In this document: one piece after another, positions 25,035-37,014 of the stretch
Numbering within the stretch: position 1 is the first letter of the stretch
Layout: each line of letters starts with the position of its first letter
Source: Cyanophora paradoxa
Lineage: Eukaryota > Glaucocystophyceae > Cyanophorales > Cyanophoraceae
DNA: 64,000 nucleotides
Direction of reading: 5' to 3'
Assembly (NCBI GenBank): GCA_004431415.1
Contig: QPMI01000482.1
Location: 186,001 to 250,000, forward strand
Made by a program: the position numbers and the translations under genes
Notes under the pieces: generated by a model
The model's input: the letters and a program-made list of their open reading frames with translations, nothing else
Database searches by the model: none
Told to the model about the DNA's origin: nothing

Positions 25035-28000
25035 CTACAACGGAAAGGCGCACAGGCTGCAGTAGCCGCCGCCAACGCGGACCATGAGCTTGCCGTTGAT
25101 CACGCTGAGCTTTAGCAGCCGCGCACCGTACTGCGAGGAGGAAGCGGCGTCAGTCTTGGAAGCGGGGGGTACATATGAATCGGGGGCACCTTGTACTGCC
25201 CGTCGCCGACGCGCTGCAGCTCGAAGTGCACCCCCGCGTCCGCGAACGAAGCGAGCATGTCCTCAACCTGGTCGCGGGTTTCAATCCCGGTGGTCCCTTT
25301 TTCTACGGAGAAGGCGGACCTTCGCGTCGATCTCGGCCGCCGTGCGGGCGGGTACGGGATCCGTGACGTCACGGAGGCGCATGTGGTACGAGCCGCCGGG
25401 CTGGAAGGGGGAGTCGTCGGCGAGGGGTACGCGAGGATAGGAGGGGCGGACCTTGCGGAGGATGCCCTTGCCGTCGGCGCTGTGGCTGCGGGGGGCGGAG
25501 GAGGGGGCGGAGGCGGGGCGGAGGGAGGGGCGGACGGGGCGCCCCGAGGAGGAGGCGAGGGCGCGCTGCGAGGCCGGGGTCTTGCGCGGCTGCTTCGTCG
25601 GCGTGTTCCCGGGGCTCGACAGCGCGCTGTGCGTCGCCACGGCCGCCGTGGCGGTGGCGGCGGCGGCGGAGGCGGGGAGGGAGACGGGCGGGGCGGGGGC
25701 GGCGGGCGTCTCGAATCGCCCGGCGATGGACCTGCGGGGCGGGGAGCCTCAGGGGCGGTGTGGGGCGGGCGGGCTGGGTGGAGGGCGGGCCTGATGGGGG
25801 TGGGGGAGCCGGGGGCGCTGGGGGCGCGCTCGGAGGCGGCGTGGGAGGCGAGGGGGCCGTCCAGCGAGAGGGCCGCGAACGAGGGCCGCCGCGAGGGCGA
25901 CCCGACGCCGGGTACCGCCGCGGCGACGGGCGCTGCGCGGCGGGGGCGCCGGGCGCCCCGTCGGCCGGCCTGGCGCGAGCGGCATTGGGTGGGAGCGAGG
26001 GGCGCGCACGAGGATGGAGCTCTGGAGGCGCTCCGCCGCCGCCCGCCAGCGCGCGCACTCGTCGAGCACCTTCGGGCGGGGTGAGGGGTGAGGGGGCGCG
26101 GGGCGGGGCGGGGACTGGGGCGGGGACCTGGAGGCGCTCGGCCTCGGCGGCGCGGGAGGCGGCGACGAGGTCCCGGCACTTCCCTCCCACTCCACGCACT
26201 GGCCCCGCATCTGCACCCGCCCCGCCCGCCCCTCAGCAGCGGCGCCCACGCGGCGGCGTCGAGGGGCGCGGGCCTCGGCGGCGGCGCGCTGGAGGGTCTC
26301 CGCGGCCGCCCGCTCCATCGCCGCCTCGTCCCGCGCCCGCTGCAGCTCCTCCGACGCCGCCTGCCCAGTTGTGCCCGTGAGTCACCCGGAGGGAGGCCGA
26401 GCGGAGGGGGTACGTGCCTGCAGGAGCTCGGTGAGGCCGTCGACATCCTTGGCCTTCACAGCGACGTCGCGCGCCCGGCTCGAGAGCTTCGCGCCCCGCA
26501 GGATCGCCGGGAGCTGCGCGCGGGTCGGAAAGGGGTGGGTGGGTGGGGTGGGGTGGGGTGGGTGGGGTGGGGGGGGGGGGGGGGGGGGGGAGGGAAGGGG
26601 GGGAGGGGAGGGGGCTGGAGGGGAGGGGGCGGGGGTACGGCGCACGTCGTCGGCGTCGAGGCTGGCGTCCCTCCGGGCGTTCCGGTCCCGCTCCTCCTGC
26701 AGCTGCGCCTGCCCCCGTGGCGGTCGGACGGTAGGACGGAGAGCACGGGCGGGGTACAGGGGCACCTCGAGCGAGTCCCGCTCGGCGGCGAGGGCGTCCA
26801 GGGTCATCTTGAGGCTCTGCGCCCCGCGGGGCGGCGTCAAGGGCGCTCCAGGGGGCTGCGAGGCACGCCGAGGGGCGGGGGCGGGGCCGGCGCGCGCCTG
26901 CAGCTCGTGCCTCGCGGCGTCCCGGTCCCGAACCGCCGTCGTCAGCTGCGCCGGACGGTCGGCGGCGGCCGCCGCGGGGAGGGTACGGGGTCCTCGCCTG
27001 CTTCGTGGCGTCGACCTTGGCCTCCCGCGCCTTGGCCGTCTCCGCCTCCGCCTTCTGCCGGCTCTGCCGGGGCGCGGGGGCGCGCTTGAGAGCAGGGAAG
27101 CGGGGGGAGGGGGCCGGGGGCGGGGCGGGCCTCGTCGGAGCGCCTGCGCTCGGCCTCGGCGAGGTCCATGAGGCCCCGCATCCGCTTCACCTGGTTCCGC
27201 AGCGCCTCCATCTCCACCTGCCCCAGCGCGCTCGGAGGGCGGAAGGGAGGAGGAAAGGAAAGGGAAGGGAAGGAAAAGGAAGGGGGCGCGCCTCGAGGAC
27301 GCCGAGGCGCTCCCTGTGGGCCTTCTGGCTGGCCCGCAGCGCCCTGTTCTCGCGCAGCGCATCCCCGTTCTGCTGCCGCACCTCCGACTCGATGCGCGCC
27401 CGCAGGTCCTCCAGCCCCTTCAGGAACCGCTCCTGCACAGTCTCCGCGGTCAGCGGCGAGGCGCTCAGGACGCGAAGGAAGCGCCGGCGGGGTGGGGCGC
27501 CTTGATGAGGGCCATGTTCTCGTCGGAGGTCTGGAAGTGCTCCCGCATCGCCCGCTCGATCTCGCGCTCGATCTCGTCGCGTTTCTCGTCCGACGGGCCC
27601 GCGGCCGGCCGCTCCTTCACGCGCGGCGGCAGCAGCAGCTCCTGCCGGATCTTCGCCTTCAGGCCTTCGTTCTCTGCCCGCGCGGCCTCCAGCTGCACGC
27701 GCAGCGCCGACACGATCTGCCGGCGGCGGACCGGTCAGAGGCGCTCCAACGCGTCAAGCAGAGCGCGCCCCGCACCGCGGCGTCCTCCCGCACGCGCTGC
27801 AGCTGCTTGTTCTCCTCCGTCAGCTGCTCCACGTCCGAGCGCAGAACCTCCACCGTAGTTTTCAGCTCAGCGACCCGCGGGTCCTCTCCGCTAACCAGGC
27901 TCGATATTGCGTCTAGCGACGTGCGCGTCGTGCCTGTGCTCCGGCCGTTCGAGCCGGTCATCAGGTTGAGCTTCAGGCGTGCGTTCTCGGCCTGCGATAC

Positions 28001-28164
28001 GAAGCACGTTTAGCTGAAGAGCTTTTCCGGCTCAAAACTGCTGAAAGACCCCAGGGAGCAGCTACCTTTACGTCTTCAAGGCTATTCGTTGCCTCGAGCA
28101 GGCGGCGCTGCAGCAGCTCCACCAGCGAGCTGGACTGCTCAGATTGCTTCAGCATCGCGGCCAT
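25035..28164 (-). CDS. Coiled-coil protein with C-terminal GAS2 (GAR) domain, many introns
   Basis: Read on the minus strand, successive exons encode a long coiled coil: SSSLVELLQRRLLEATNSLEDVK near 28100, LRSDVEQLTEENKQLQRVRED near 27800, IEREIERAMREHFQTSDENM near 27560, MEALRNQVKRMRGLMDLAEAE near 27180, and others. The protein ends with FELQRVGDGQYKVPP (~25205) and, after a short intron, ARLLKLSVINGKLMVRVGGGY (~25080-25130), which fits the GAS2-related microtubule-binding domain with its MVRVGGG core. Introns are short and GC- or G-rich, several containing poly-G. The start at 28164 is the first Met of the first coiled-coil exon; an upstream exon is possible. Likely a cytoskeletal linker. 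Exact exon borders are approximate. Confidence 0.7.
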
Positions 28165-28759
28165 CCCGGGGCCAAGCTGGCTGGCAGGGTCCTGCGTGGC
28201 CCGCGAAGCTCGTCAGGCAAACGCGCTGAGGGGCTTTGTGTAGCGCAACGTTATCAAACGTTTGCGAACCTTTGCCGGCCCCGGCGTGGTCGCGGAGGCG
28301 CCCCGCATCGGCGGACGGTTAGGAATACACGTACCCCCAGATCAGCCTCTCGGACCCTCTCCGACCCTCGAGTTCACCAGTTCTCCAAGCGCCAAGCGGT
28401 CGTAATTATGGCGCCTCCTGATCCCGCACCTATCCTGCAAGTCGCCTGGGGTTTGCTAGCCGGTGCCATCCCGCCCGCCCGCGCCGCCTCACGCTGTTCC
28501 TGTTCCCAGGCTTCGCGGCTTCGAAGGTCTTGTTCTCGGCACTTGAGCGAGGTGAGCCTTAGTCGGACGAGGCGTTAGGACGCGGACACGTGCTCCGACC
28601 GACGTGCGCGGCCGACGGAGCGGCGCGTATGCTCGATGCTGCAAAATCATATTCTAGCACGTGATCACGTTAGCGCGCAGCGCTTAGATCAGTGCTTGTA
28701 CATGTGGCCGCGGCTCCCTCTAGATCTGGGTCGTCCGCCCCGGCCCCGGCCCCGGCCCG

Positions 28760-30475
28760 GTGCTGACATCGGCCACAGATGTCTTCTCCGTCATCGCGAA
28801 GGAGGGTCACATGAGCCTCGAGCAGGCCACCTCGAGGTTTCAGCTGCATCCCCGCGGTGCGCCCCGGATCAAATCTCACGCGAGCTCGCCCGCCGGGTCG
28901 CCGGGAGCCGACAGGCGGCGCGCCGCAGCGGCCGGGGACTTCTTGAAGACGCTGGAGTCCCTCGGGTTCCTCCACCGGGACGACGGGGGCCTGTACGGCA
29001 ACACGCCCCTCTCCGCCCTCTACCTCGGTGCCCCCGGCCCGGGCGCCCGCCTCCGCGGCCGGCGGGCGAGGGCGCTCCGCCCGCAGATCGCGCGAGGGAG
29101 AGCTGCGTCGCCGGCATCCTCCAGATGATGAACTCGCGCCTGTACCCCGCCTGGGGCGCCCTGGGCGAGGCCCTCACGACCGGCCTGCCCACGAACGAGA
29201 TGGTACCCAGCTGCTGCGCGGTCTGTCGCCCCCCGGCCTACACGCCCCTGAACCGCCCCCCCCCCCCCTCCCCCCCACACACAGCGCGGCCTGTCCTCCG
29301 AGGAGATGCAGCGCGCGGTACCCCGCTCTTCCTCCCCTCCCGGGAGTCCATCCGGCTGCCCTGACAGGGGTACGTTCGTCTCAGCTCTCCGCGAACGACG
29401 GCAAGGACAGCTTCATGAGCGACCCCAACTTCTCGAAGGCGAGCGGGCTGTACCCCCGGCTCCGCTTCTTCCCTCCGAGCTGAGAGCTGTACCCCCGGCA
29501 GGCGATGACGGGGCTGAACCTCTACGTCGCGGCGAAGCTTGCCGAGGTCTTCCCCTGGCACAAGTACCGCTCCCTCTGCGATCTGGGTACCCCCAGCTCA
29601 GGGCCTCGAGGGTACACCTTCGTTGTTTCGTAACAGCGGCGGCGCGGGCAGGGACGGCGGAGGGGGCGATCCCGACGGTGATCGCGCAGAAGCACCCGCA
29701 CCTCACCGCCATCGGCTTCGACCTTCCCGCCGTCGGGCCCACCTTCGAGTGCGCCCCACACGTACCCCGGCCTCGCACCCTCCCCCGGAGCTCGAGACCT
29801 GCACCCGCTGCGCAGGGCGTACGTGAAGAGCAAGAACCTGCAGGAGCGGGTGCGGTTCGTGGGAGGGGACTTCTTCGCCCCGGAGAAGAAGCTGCCGCAG
29901 GCCGACGTGCGCGGGCAGATGAGCCGAGCCGAGCCGAGATGAGCGGGGTGGGGCGGGCGGGGCGGCAGGTGCTGATCTACGGAACGGTGCTGCACGACTG
30001 GGACCTCGCCCAGAAGCGCGCCCTCCTCGCCAAGGCCCGCCCCGCCGGCCCCCGCCCCGCCCCTCGCCCGCCCTGAGGCCGGGGGCGGGCAGGCGCACGA
30101 GTCGCTGGCGCCGGGCGGCGTCTGCCTCGTCTACGACGCCATGACCGACGGTGCGCGCGCCCGCCCCCGAGGCCCCAGGCCGCCCCGCCCCCGCCCCCGG
30201 GGCGAGCGGGGGCGGGGGCGGGGCAGGGCACGACGCGACCTCGGGCCTGATCATGTCCCTCAACATGCTCGTCGAGGTGCCCGAGCTCGAAGCCTCCGGA
30301 GCCTCGATCTCCCGCCTCTGAGGCGGCGCGCGGGGCGCCCCGCCGGCAGCTGCCCGGGGGCTTCAACTACGGGAAGGGGGAGTGCGAGGGCTGGCTGCGG
30401 GAGGCCGGCTTCACGGACGTCCACTCCCTCCACGTCTGGTCCTCCGTCTACGCCGTCGTCGGCACCAAGCCCTGA
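28760..30475 (+). CDS. COMT-like O-methyltransferase, several introns
   Basis: Exons in order on the plus strand give: a dimerisation helix region (TSATDVFSVIAKEGHMSLE), a winged-helix part (DFLKTLESLGFLHRDDGGLY), MMNSRLYPAWGALGEALTTG, SALSANDGKDSFMSD and MTGLNLYVAAKLAEVFPW. Then come a SAM-binding loop (SLCDLG…GTAEGAIPTVIAQ), IGFDLPAVGP, RVRFVGGDFF, the catalytic His in VLIYGTVLHDWDLAQKRALL, SLAPGGVCLVYDAM, and a C-terminal GFTDVHSLHVWSSVYAVVG ending at 30475. This is the class I plant/algal methyltransferase-2 family acting on small phenolics or similar hydroxylated compounds; the substrate cannot be told. The 5' end is uncertain, because no in-frame ATG is found before TSATDVF; an upstream exon is likely. 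Confidence 0.8.
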
Positions 30476-30784
30476 CCCCCCCCGCCCCAACCCGCCGGGG
30501 CGCCCCCGCCGCTGCCTGCGCGGCTGCCGTGCCCAGCTCGGATTGTTTTCCGGGACCGTTGTTTCAAGCGATCGTGGTTATCGCCCCGCCCGGGCCTCCC
30601 GTGTGGGAATTTGAAGCCTGGTCGCCATGGGGCCCGGGGCGGGTATGGGCCTAGGGCGTGGGCTGGGGAAGCCTGGAATCAGTGGGAACCCATGGTCGCA
30701 TCGAGACTGAGTGAAGCGTGGTTGAGGGACTAGTAAGGGACTAGGGACTAGTGGTACGGAGACATCATGGCATGTGATGGGACT

Positions 30785-30838
30785 CCGGGGGAGTGGAGGG
30801 AGTGGACGTCCGCGAAGCCGGCCTCCCGCAGCCAGCGG
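30785..30838 (-). repeat. Inverted partial copy of the O-methyltransferase 3' exon
   Basis: On the minus strand this matches ~40 bases of the exon at 30390-30432 (encoding WLREAGFTDVHSL) with one visible change (FAD for FTD). It is followed on the plus strand by a GGGGGAGGGGG tract to ~30885. It looks like a small inverted duplication just downstream of the gene. Confidence 0.7.
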
Positions 30839-30962
30839 GGGAGGGGGGGGAGGGGGGGGGAGGGGGGGGGAGGGGGAGGGAGATAACCCACAAAAAACAT
30901 AGGACTTTCAGTCGAAACTTCGACCGAACCGTTGCACGCCGGCATCGATTTATCGGCCGGGC

Positions 30963-31320
30963 ATGCCGTTCGCAATCATCGAAGCGGCTTATATATATTA
31001 CCTTCACGTATCGTCAGAAAAAGTGGATCTGAAACTGCCGCCGCGCCCCCCTCAAACGTTCGAGAGAGCAGCGCGCGTGCCCGTCCCAACGACGGTGCTC
31101 CATCACGTGAAAGTGATTTGCACGTCCGCCGAGCTCTATGCTCGCCTCGGAATAAAGGGGCCGGATGACGACCTGAAGGCGTGAGTACGGTCGAACCACT
31201 GCATGATTTATATAATTATCTCATTTTGATCATGAGCGTGATTTTCTCTCACCCACATTCGCCGCGTACGCAGGCGGGGCTATAGAGCTACGATGTCGTC
31301 AAGGCGATGAACGCGCTGGA
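30963..31320 (+). pseudogene. Host gene, 5' part, interrupted by the polinton-like virus
   Basis: The open frame at 30963-31176 ends …LYARLGIKGPDDDLK, followed by a GTGAGT donor near 31182. An acceptor near 31288 (CTATAGAG) leads into a short exon reading YDVVKAMNAL. This exon is cut at 31320 by the virus insertion; the same frame continues at 54715. The product is not recognised. The frame, the splice signals and the continuation are seen; that it is a real expressed gene is inferred. Confidence 0.5.
31315..31320 (+). repeat. Target-site duplication, left copy (GCTGGA)
   Basis: GCTGGA directly precedes the left end of the virus and is repeated at 54715-54720. Six bases is the usual duplication length for polinton integrases. 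Confidence 0.9.
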
Positions 31321-31895
31321 AAAAAAAATGAGAGAGAGCCCACCACGGTGGCCCACCCCTCTTCGCCACCCCCATCCCATCACCACCTCTCTCGCTGCAC
31401 CAGCCCTAGCGTCCACCCCGCTATCACTCCAACCCCGCTCTCTCGTTACGTCTACCCCGCTCTCTTGTTACGTCTACCGACCCACTCCCTAGGACGAAGC
31501 CTAGCAATATCTGACGACTATACAAGGCAGAGCTGTGAAGAAGAATAGACGAAGAGGAGCGCGGCCCCCCTTGCGCGCGGTCTGCAGAGCAACAAGTAAG
31601 AATAGTCTAGACGATATTAATGTGTTCAATGAAGCTATCAGAGGAAACACGTTTAGCTTAATTTTAGGCGATAATGAAGTGTACATTGAAGCTAACAGAG
31701 GAAACACGTTTAGGTTAATTTTAGGCGATATAGATGAGTACGATGAAGCTAACAGAGGAAGCACGTTTAGGTTAATTTTAGGCGAAATGATGAGAACATT
31801 GAAGCAACCAGAGGAAAAGCGTTTAGCTCTATCTAGGCGATAATGATGAGTACATTGAAGCACTTCGTGTCCCAAGAGCGCTCTGGTGCGGCCTC
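31321..31895. repeat. Left terminal inverted repeat of element 2
   Basis: It is the reverse complement of 54142-54714. The only difference I see is the terminal A run (eight here, six T at the other end). Outer part: AAAATGAGAGAGAGCCCACC, then C-rich sequence with TACGTCTACC words. Inner part: four to five ~60-bp subrepeats (GAAGCTAACAGAGGAAACAC, TTTAGGTTAATTTTAGGCGA). An open frame inside it is a by-product of the repeats and not called as a gene. Confidence 0.95.
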
Positions 31896-32043
31896 TGGAG
31901 AGAGTAACTTTTTACATTCACTGTAATTCCTAGCTTGCCATGAGCAGCACCAGTGACATGTTATAAAGGAATAGCACCGCCCTATAGTAACGAGCGGTTG
32001 GTTGCGCGCTTTCTCCGAAAATCTTTTGGAGCGCTATTGTTAA

Positions 32044-35000
32044 ATGGAACGACGGTTTGAGATCGCGCGGCTCAAAGAGCAGATAGCAGGCCAGGCCGAG
32101 GTTTTGTACAATCGCAGGTTTATTCATGGACAATTTAGAAACAAACTACAGCGCATCAGTGCGAGTGGCTCACGTACGAGACTACCGACACTTCAGAAAT
32201 ACGCATCACTTTTGAACGAGCTTTCAACAGTACCAAGACCGCCGAGACCAGTTTCAGCTGCTCGGCTAGAGGTTGCTATTGCTGAGGGTATTGTAGCAGG
32301 ATTTTCAGAGCTTCCCGATCCGAGTGTGAGCGAGTTAAGCGAAACTGAAGTTACTGAGGAGGACGGCACAGTGACGACACGTACAGCGCTGAACGGGACA
32401 TATGCTGACTGGGAGTACAGGCCCTCACGTGGAACAGGCCGAGTCACGTCGATGCAGGCACAGATTGAAAATAATGCAAGATTCAGAGCAGGCGCAGTGG
32501 CATTTGTAAGCGTGCAGCAAGAATTAGCGAGTCAGGATCGAATGGGTATAGCTTTACAGGTATCAGGAGTCGGACTCTATCGCAAGCCTAACGAGGACTC
32601 AGCGCTTGCAGTAGTCATTGAGCACAGGAAATTTTACCGCATACTCCCAGGGTCAGACATTGTTGAGGCGATCCGCTCACAGCTGGAGGAGCTAGATACT
32701 ATTGCGCAGGAAAAGAGCCGTGATTCTTCCGCCTTCGAGACGTGGATTAAGCTACGCTTTACCGCGATTAGATACTTCAGGCGTATGGGTGGCCGCGTCC
32801 GCGGGTTTGTACTTCCGAGCTGGCTTGCACTCAAGCAGGCCTTGATCAATATCAATGCACCAAACAACGAGTGCTTTAAATATGCTGTCCTCGCAGCGCG
32901 CAATCCGCTGGCCCCAGGGGTGGATTCGAGACATGCAGGAAGCTATCGGCAGCACGAGGCATCGCTAGATTGTACGATGCTAACGTATCCGACACCACTC
33001 GATTCAAAAATGTTCAGTAAATTTGAGTGTGCGAATAATGTTAAGCTCTGCGTCTACACGACTGCGCTAGACAAGCAAGACATCGTTCCGATCCACATTA
33101 GCGCAGCAACGGATGCTATACCGATACTTTACGTGCCAGCAGGCGACGGGAATGATGTGGGACATTATTTGTGGATAAAGAACATATCGCGCCTGTTTGG
33201 AAAGCATGGGTCGAATGCGAAGCACTATTGCTTGGCCTGCCAGTGCGGCTTTGGCTCAGACGAGGCCTTTCAGAATCATCTTAAATACGACCGGTGCCTT
33301 GATCGAGATGAGCACGCCAGGGACGTGCTTCCGAAAAAGGGCGAGCACTTTATAAAATTCAATAGTTTCGAAAAGACGATTCGCCAAAGACTAGTTGGGT
33401 ATGCTGACTCGGAAACTATGACTGTACCTGTTTTACAGACCGAGAGTCCAGCAAAGACGAAGCAGCTAGGAGTCCACGCAATAGCGTCGATCGGCTGCTT
33501 AGTTATTCTAAACAAGGGGCAAAATCAAGGAACGAATGAAACTGTAGAAAGCGTTGAAAATTCAGAGACGATGCAACAGGAGCAGTTTTGGTTCTCGCAT
33601 ATGGGATCACAAACTGAGGAGTCTGCAGAAGCATTTGTTGCTTGGCTAGATGAAAAAGAGCCGCAGTTTAAGGGAATCTTGGAGGAGAAAGCGACGATGC
33701 AGATTACACAGGCGCAAGAGCGCTCCTTTCAGGCAGCAGAAACATGCTATATGTGTGGAAGCGAGTTTAAAGAAGTCAAAGATAAAAATCGAGATCACTG
33801 CCACGACTCCGGGCAGTATCTTGGAGCGGCATGCAATGCCTGCAACAGGCGACGAGCAAAAGCTGCCGCCGTGCCAATATTCTTTCACAATGGACGAGGA
33901 TTTGACTTTCACCTATTAGTGAGGGCTTTAGCAGCAGGATATAACCGGCGGAAAGTCGCAGAAAATGCATTCCGAGACGAGGTCGAGCGCAAGTTTCAAG
34001 CAAAATACGCAGGACGTGAGCTGAGTACAGATCATGCAATAAATGCAAAGAAGCGACTTGAGCGTGAATTACGTCCTCGTGAGTTACTGTCGACGAAGTT
34101 TGACCAGGTGTTTCAGAACAGCGAGCGTATGTCACAGTTCACATACGGCATTTACGTTTTCCGTGACTCTGCTCAGCACCTGCAGGGTAGTCTCGATAGC
34201 CTTGCGGCTGCAGTACCTGATGTGAAAAAGAATATCACACGTGCACTACATGAGAGCGAGACACGGTTCAAACTAATGACGCGCAAGGGTGTCTATCCAT
34301 ACAAGTACATTACGGGCTGGGATCGTCTTGCAGAGACATCACTACCAGGACGCCGCCAATTTTACAATGAGCTAAAACAGTTGAAGTGCTCTCGTGATGA
34401 TTATATCCACGCTCAATCGGTCTGGCGTGAGCTTGGTTGCAGGACAATGGCTGACTATACATTGGAGTACATGAAGACAGACATAGCTCTTCTAGGAGAC
34501 ATATTTGAAAACTACCGTGACACGTGTATGGAGACGTATAAGCTGGACCCAAGCTACTTTATGAGCATTCCAGGTTTCTCGTGGCAAGCAGCTTTGAAAC
34601 ACACTGGCCAGCAACTGGAGCTGTTTCACGAAGGGCAAGAAGATATGCACCGCTTTATTGAGAAAGGGATTCGGGGAGGAATCTCGATGATATCAACACG
34701 CTATGCTAGAGCTAATAATGCCTGGATTGATAAGTACATCGTGGGTCACAGGAAAAAACAGGGCTGGTTACTTTATCTCGATGCGAATAATCTTTATGGA
34801 CTTTCTATGAAACAGAAACTTCCTACAGGGGACTTCAAATGGGAGAACATTAGTATTACTACTGATCCTAAACTGTATATCACAGACCTAGATGCAAACG
34901 GTCCACGAGGGTTTGCTTTGGAGGTTGACATGCATTGTCCAGAAGAGCTGCATGATTATTTTAGTGATTATCCACTTGCTCCCGAGCGTATGTGCATTGT

Positions 35001-36086
35001 AAAAGAGCACCTATCAGAGGCGCAGCGAAAAACTATTGAGCGTGAAAAACTAAGCGGGATCGAGAGAACGCCAAAGCTGGTTCCAAACCTGTTGCCAAAG
35101 AAGAATTATGTTGTTGATGCACGAGTGCTACAGTTTTATGTGTCGATGGGAATGGTTGTTTCTAGAATACACAGAGTGCTTTCGTTCGAGCAAAGTGCAT
35201 GGCTAGAGAGCTATATCGATTTGAACACTCTGAAGCGAAAACAGGCAGAATTCCCGTATGAAAAAGATCTTTATAAGCTACTAAATAATGCGGTGTTTGG
35301 GAAAACGATGGAAAACGTACGCAAGCACTGCAATTCAGAGCTTGTGACAACAGGAGAACGACTAGCGAAAATCAACACAGAGCCGAACCGCTTGAGACAG
35401 GTCGCTATCTATGACGAAAACTTGGTGTATGTAAATAAGCGAAAGAGCGAATACAAACTCAACAAACCGATCTACTGTGGGTTCACAATCCTTGATCTAT
35501 CAAAGCTACATATGTATCGGTTTTACTACCAGGTGCTGAAAGCGCTTTGGGGCGAGCGGCTTAAGCTACTTGGAACAGATACAGACAGTCTCATTATTCA
35601 GATTGAGACCGAAAATTTATACGAGGACCTTCGCAAAATCAAAAACGAGCTAGATGTTAGTGAATACCCTACGAGTCACCCGTTCTTTGAAGGGATGTCA
35701 GAAGACGAAGTGCAGCGACTAAGATCGATGGGCAAGGTTCCAGGGCTGTTCAAGGACGAGTGTGGCGGCAGACAAATGCTTGAGTGGATCGCGAACCGAC
35801 CGAAATCGTACTATATGAGCACAGAGGAATCACAAGTGCACAAGTGCAAGGGCGTTAACAAGACGTTCAGCAGCTCGCTGACACGAGAGCGATACTACGA
35901 CTGCATCTTTGGGGCATATCATGCAACGTAGATGGAATTCTCGGCTTCAGATCGAAACAGCATCGGATCTGGCTACAGCGGACATCAAAGCAAGCCCTAC
36001 ACCCGCTTGATACCAAGCGATTCCTGTGCGAGGATGGTGTGAACACCAGGGCGATAGGTCACTATAAAAATCTTTCGAATAACTAA
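32044..36086 (+). CDS. Protein-primed DNA polymerase B (frame break near 3' end)
   Basis: The main frame encodes 1,295 residues. The N-terminal region includes NECFKYAVLAAR, as in polinton polymerases; zinc-finger-like clusters follow (CLACQCGF…H…C; CYMCGSEF…DHCHDSG…C..C). Exonuclease motifs: GYADSET, HNGRGFDFHLL, YMKTDIALLGD. Polymerase motifs: LDANNLYGLSM (A), LLNNAVFGKTMEN (B), GTDTDSL (C). A stop comes at 35931, but the typical family ending (RSKQHRIW…DTKRFLCEDGV…GHY) continues in another frame to a stop at 36084-36086, so one indel lies near 35920-35931. A TATAAA box is at 31962. It would replicate the viral genome using a protein primer. The stop overlaps the integrase ATG (TAATG). Confidence 0.93.
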
Positions 36087-37014
36087 TGGCACCCTCATTC
36101 AAAATCACTGCACCACCAGGGCATATCAAGTCGACATACTTTTCATAGGACGTTTTCGACTATTTGCAGCGATTGAGATTGCAACTCGATTCGCAGTTGT
36201 CAGAAAGCTTGAAGATGCTAAACAGATTCCGAAATTCATCGCTCAGCTGCCTGGGATCTGGGGTTTTTCGGGCGACAATGGCTTTAATACGGCTGCTGTG
36301 CGGGCAATGGCCGAAGAGAATTCATTTTCGATGCACACTGACGTCGCTAAGGATGATCACATATCGAAAGGCGACAAGCTAGGGATCATCGATCGATTCG
36401 CACGGACATTGCGAGCCATGATTCAGGCAGACACAGAGGAACGAGGGTCGCCGAATTTTCTCTCCCGGCTGCCTGCTTTGATCAAGGCATACAATCAAAC
36501 AAAACACAGCTCTTTTGGCAGAGAGTATTCACCAGCCTGGATGCGAGATCACCCGCAGATCGCTGCCCAGCTGCACCAGGTGCGTCAACGACAGAACGAC
36601 ATTGAGAGAGACGCGTTGAATCTACCAAAGCCAGGGACTGAGGTGCAGATACTGGAGCCTAAGAGCAGCATCTTTGCGAAGGGAGCTACGAAACCGAGCA
36701 AGGAGACGTACACAGTCGTGGGACAGGACAGGAACCGAATAAGGGTCGCAACCAAAGAGGGACAGATATTAAGCCGTAGAATCAAGCCTTCAGAAATTCG
36801 AGCCCCGAGACAGCTTCCAAATCAGTCAAAAATAGAACGAGCTGCGGCCAAAGCAAAGCAAGAGCAACAGCTACGGCGCGAGGGTCTCATTGAAACGAAA
36901 AAGTATAGCGGACAAAGTCGGCAAGCTCGTGAGCTCAAAAAACTAGAGGTTGCAGGGGAGCCTTCACTGCGATTAGGAAGTAAGGTCGCTGGAAACTATG
37001 CCCGCCGCAATTAG
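36086..37014 (+). CDS. rve-type integrase (element 2), frame break near 36120
   Basis: The gene starts at the ATG overlapping the polymerase stop. The first ~12 codons (MAPSFKITAPPG) are in one frame, and the catalytic core continues one frame over: YQVDILFIG (first Asp), FSGDNGFNTAA (second Asp) and KLGIIDRFART (third position Asp, not Glu). The C-terminal part (PGTEVQILEPKSSIFAKG…TYTVVGQDRNRI) is an SH3/chromo-like tail followed by a basic stretch. It is homologous to the element 1 integrase. It lacks a visible N-terminal HHCC zinc finger. The gene would mediate insertion and the observed 6-bp duplication; in this copy the frame break would prevent a full product if real. Confidence 0.88.

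Noticed and set aside
25112-26446. Open frames of 100-450 codons on both strands of the GC-rich host DNA, rich in Pro, Ala, Arg and Gly
   Set aside because: Absence of stops is expected at this GC content. The frames run across introns and disagree with the coiled-coil and GAS2 exons read on the minus strand.
31501-31875. A 124-codon frame inside both terminal inverted repeats
   Set aside because: It is made of the ~60-bp subrepeats, has no start context of its own and is identical in both repeats; more likely a by-product of the repeat.
35932-36010. Second frame break in PolB near 36010
   Set aside because: One frame (reading GFRSKQHRIW…DTKRFLCEDGV) covers the whole tail to 36086, so a single break near 35925 is enough.
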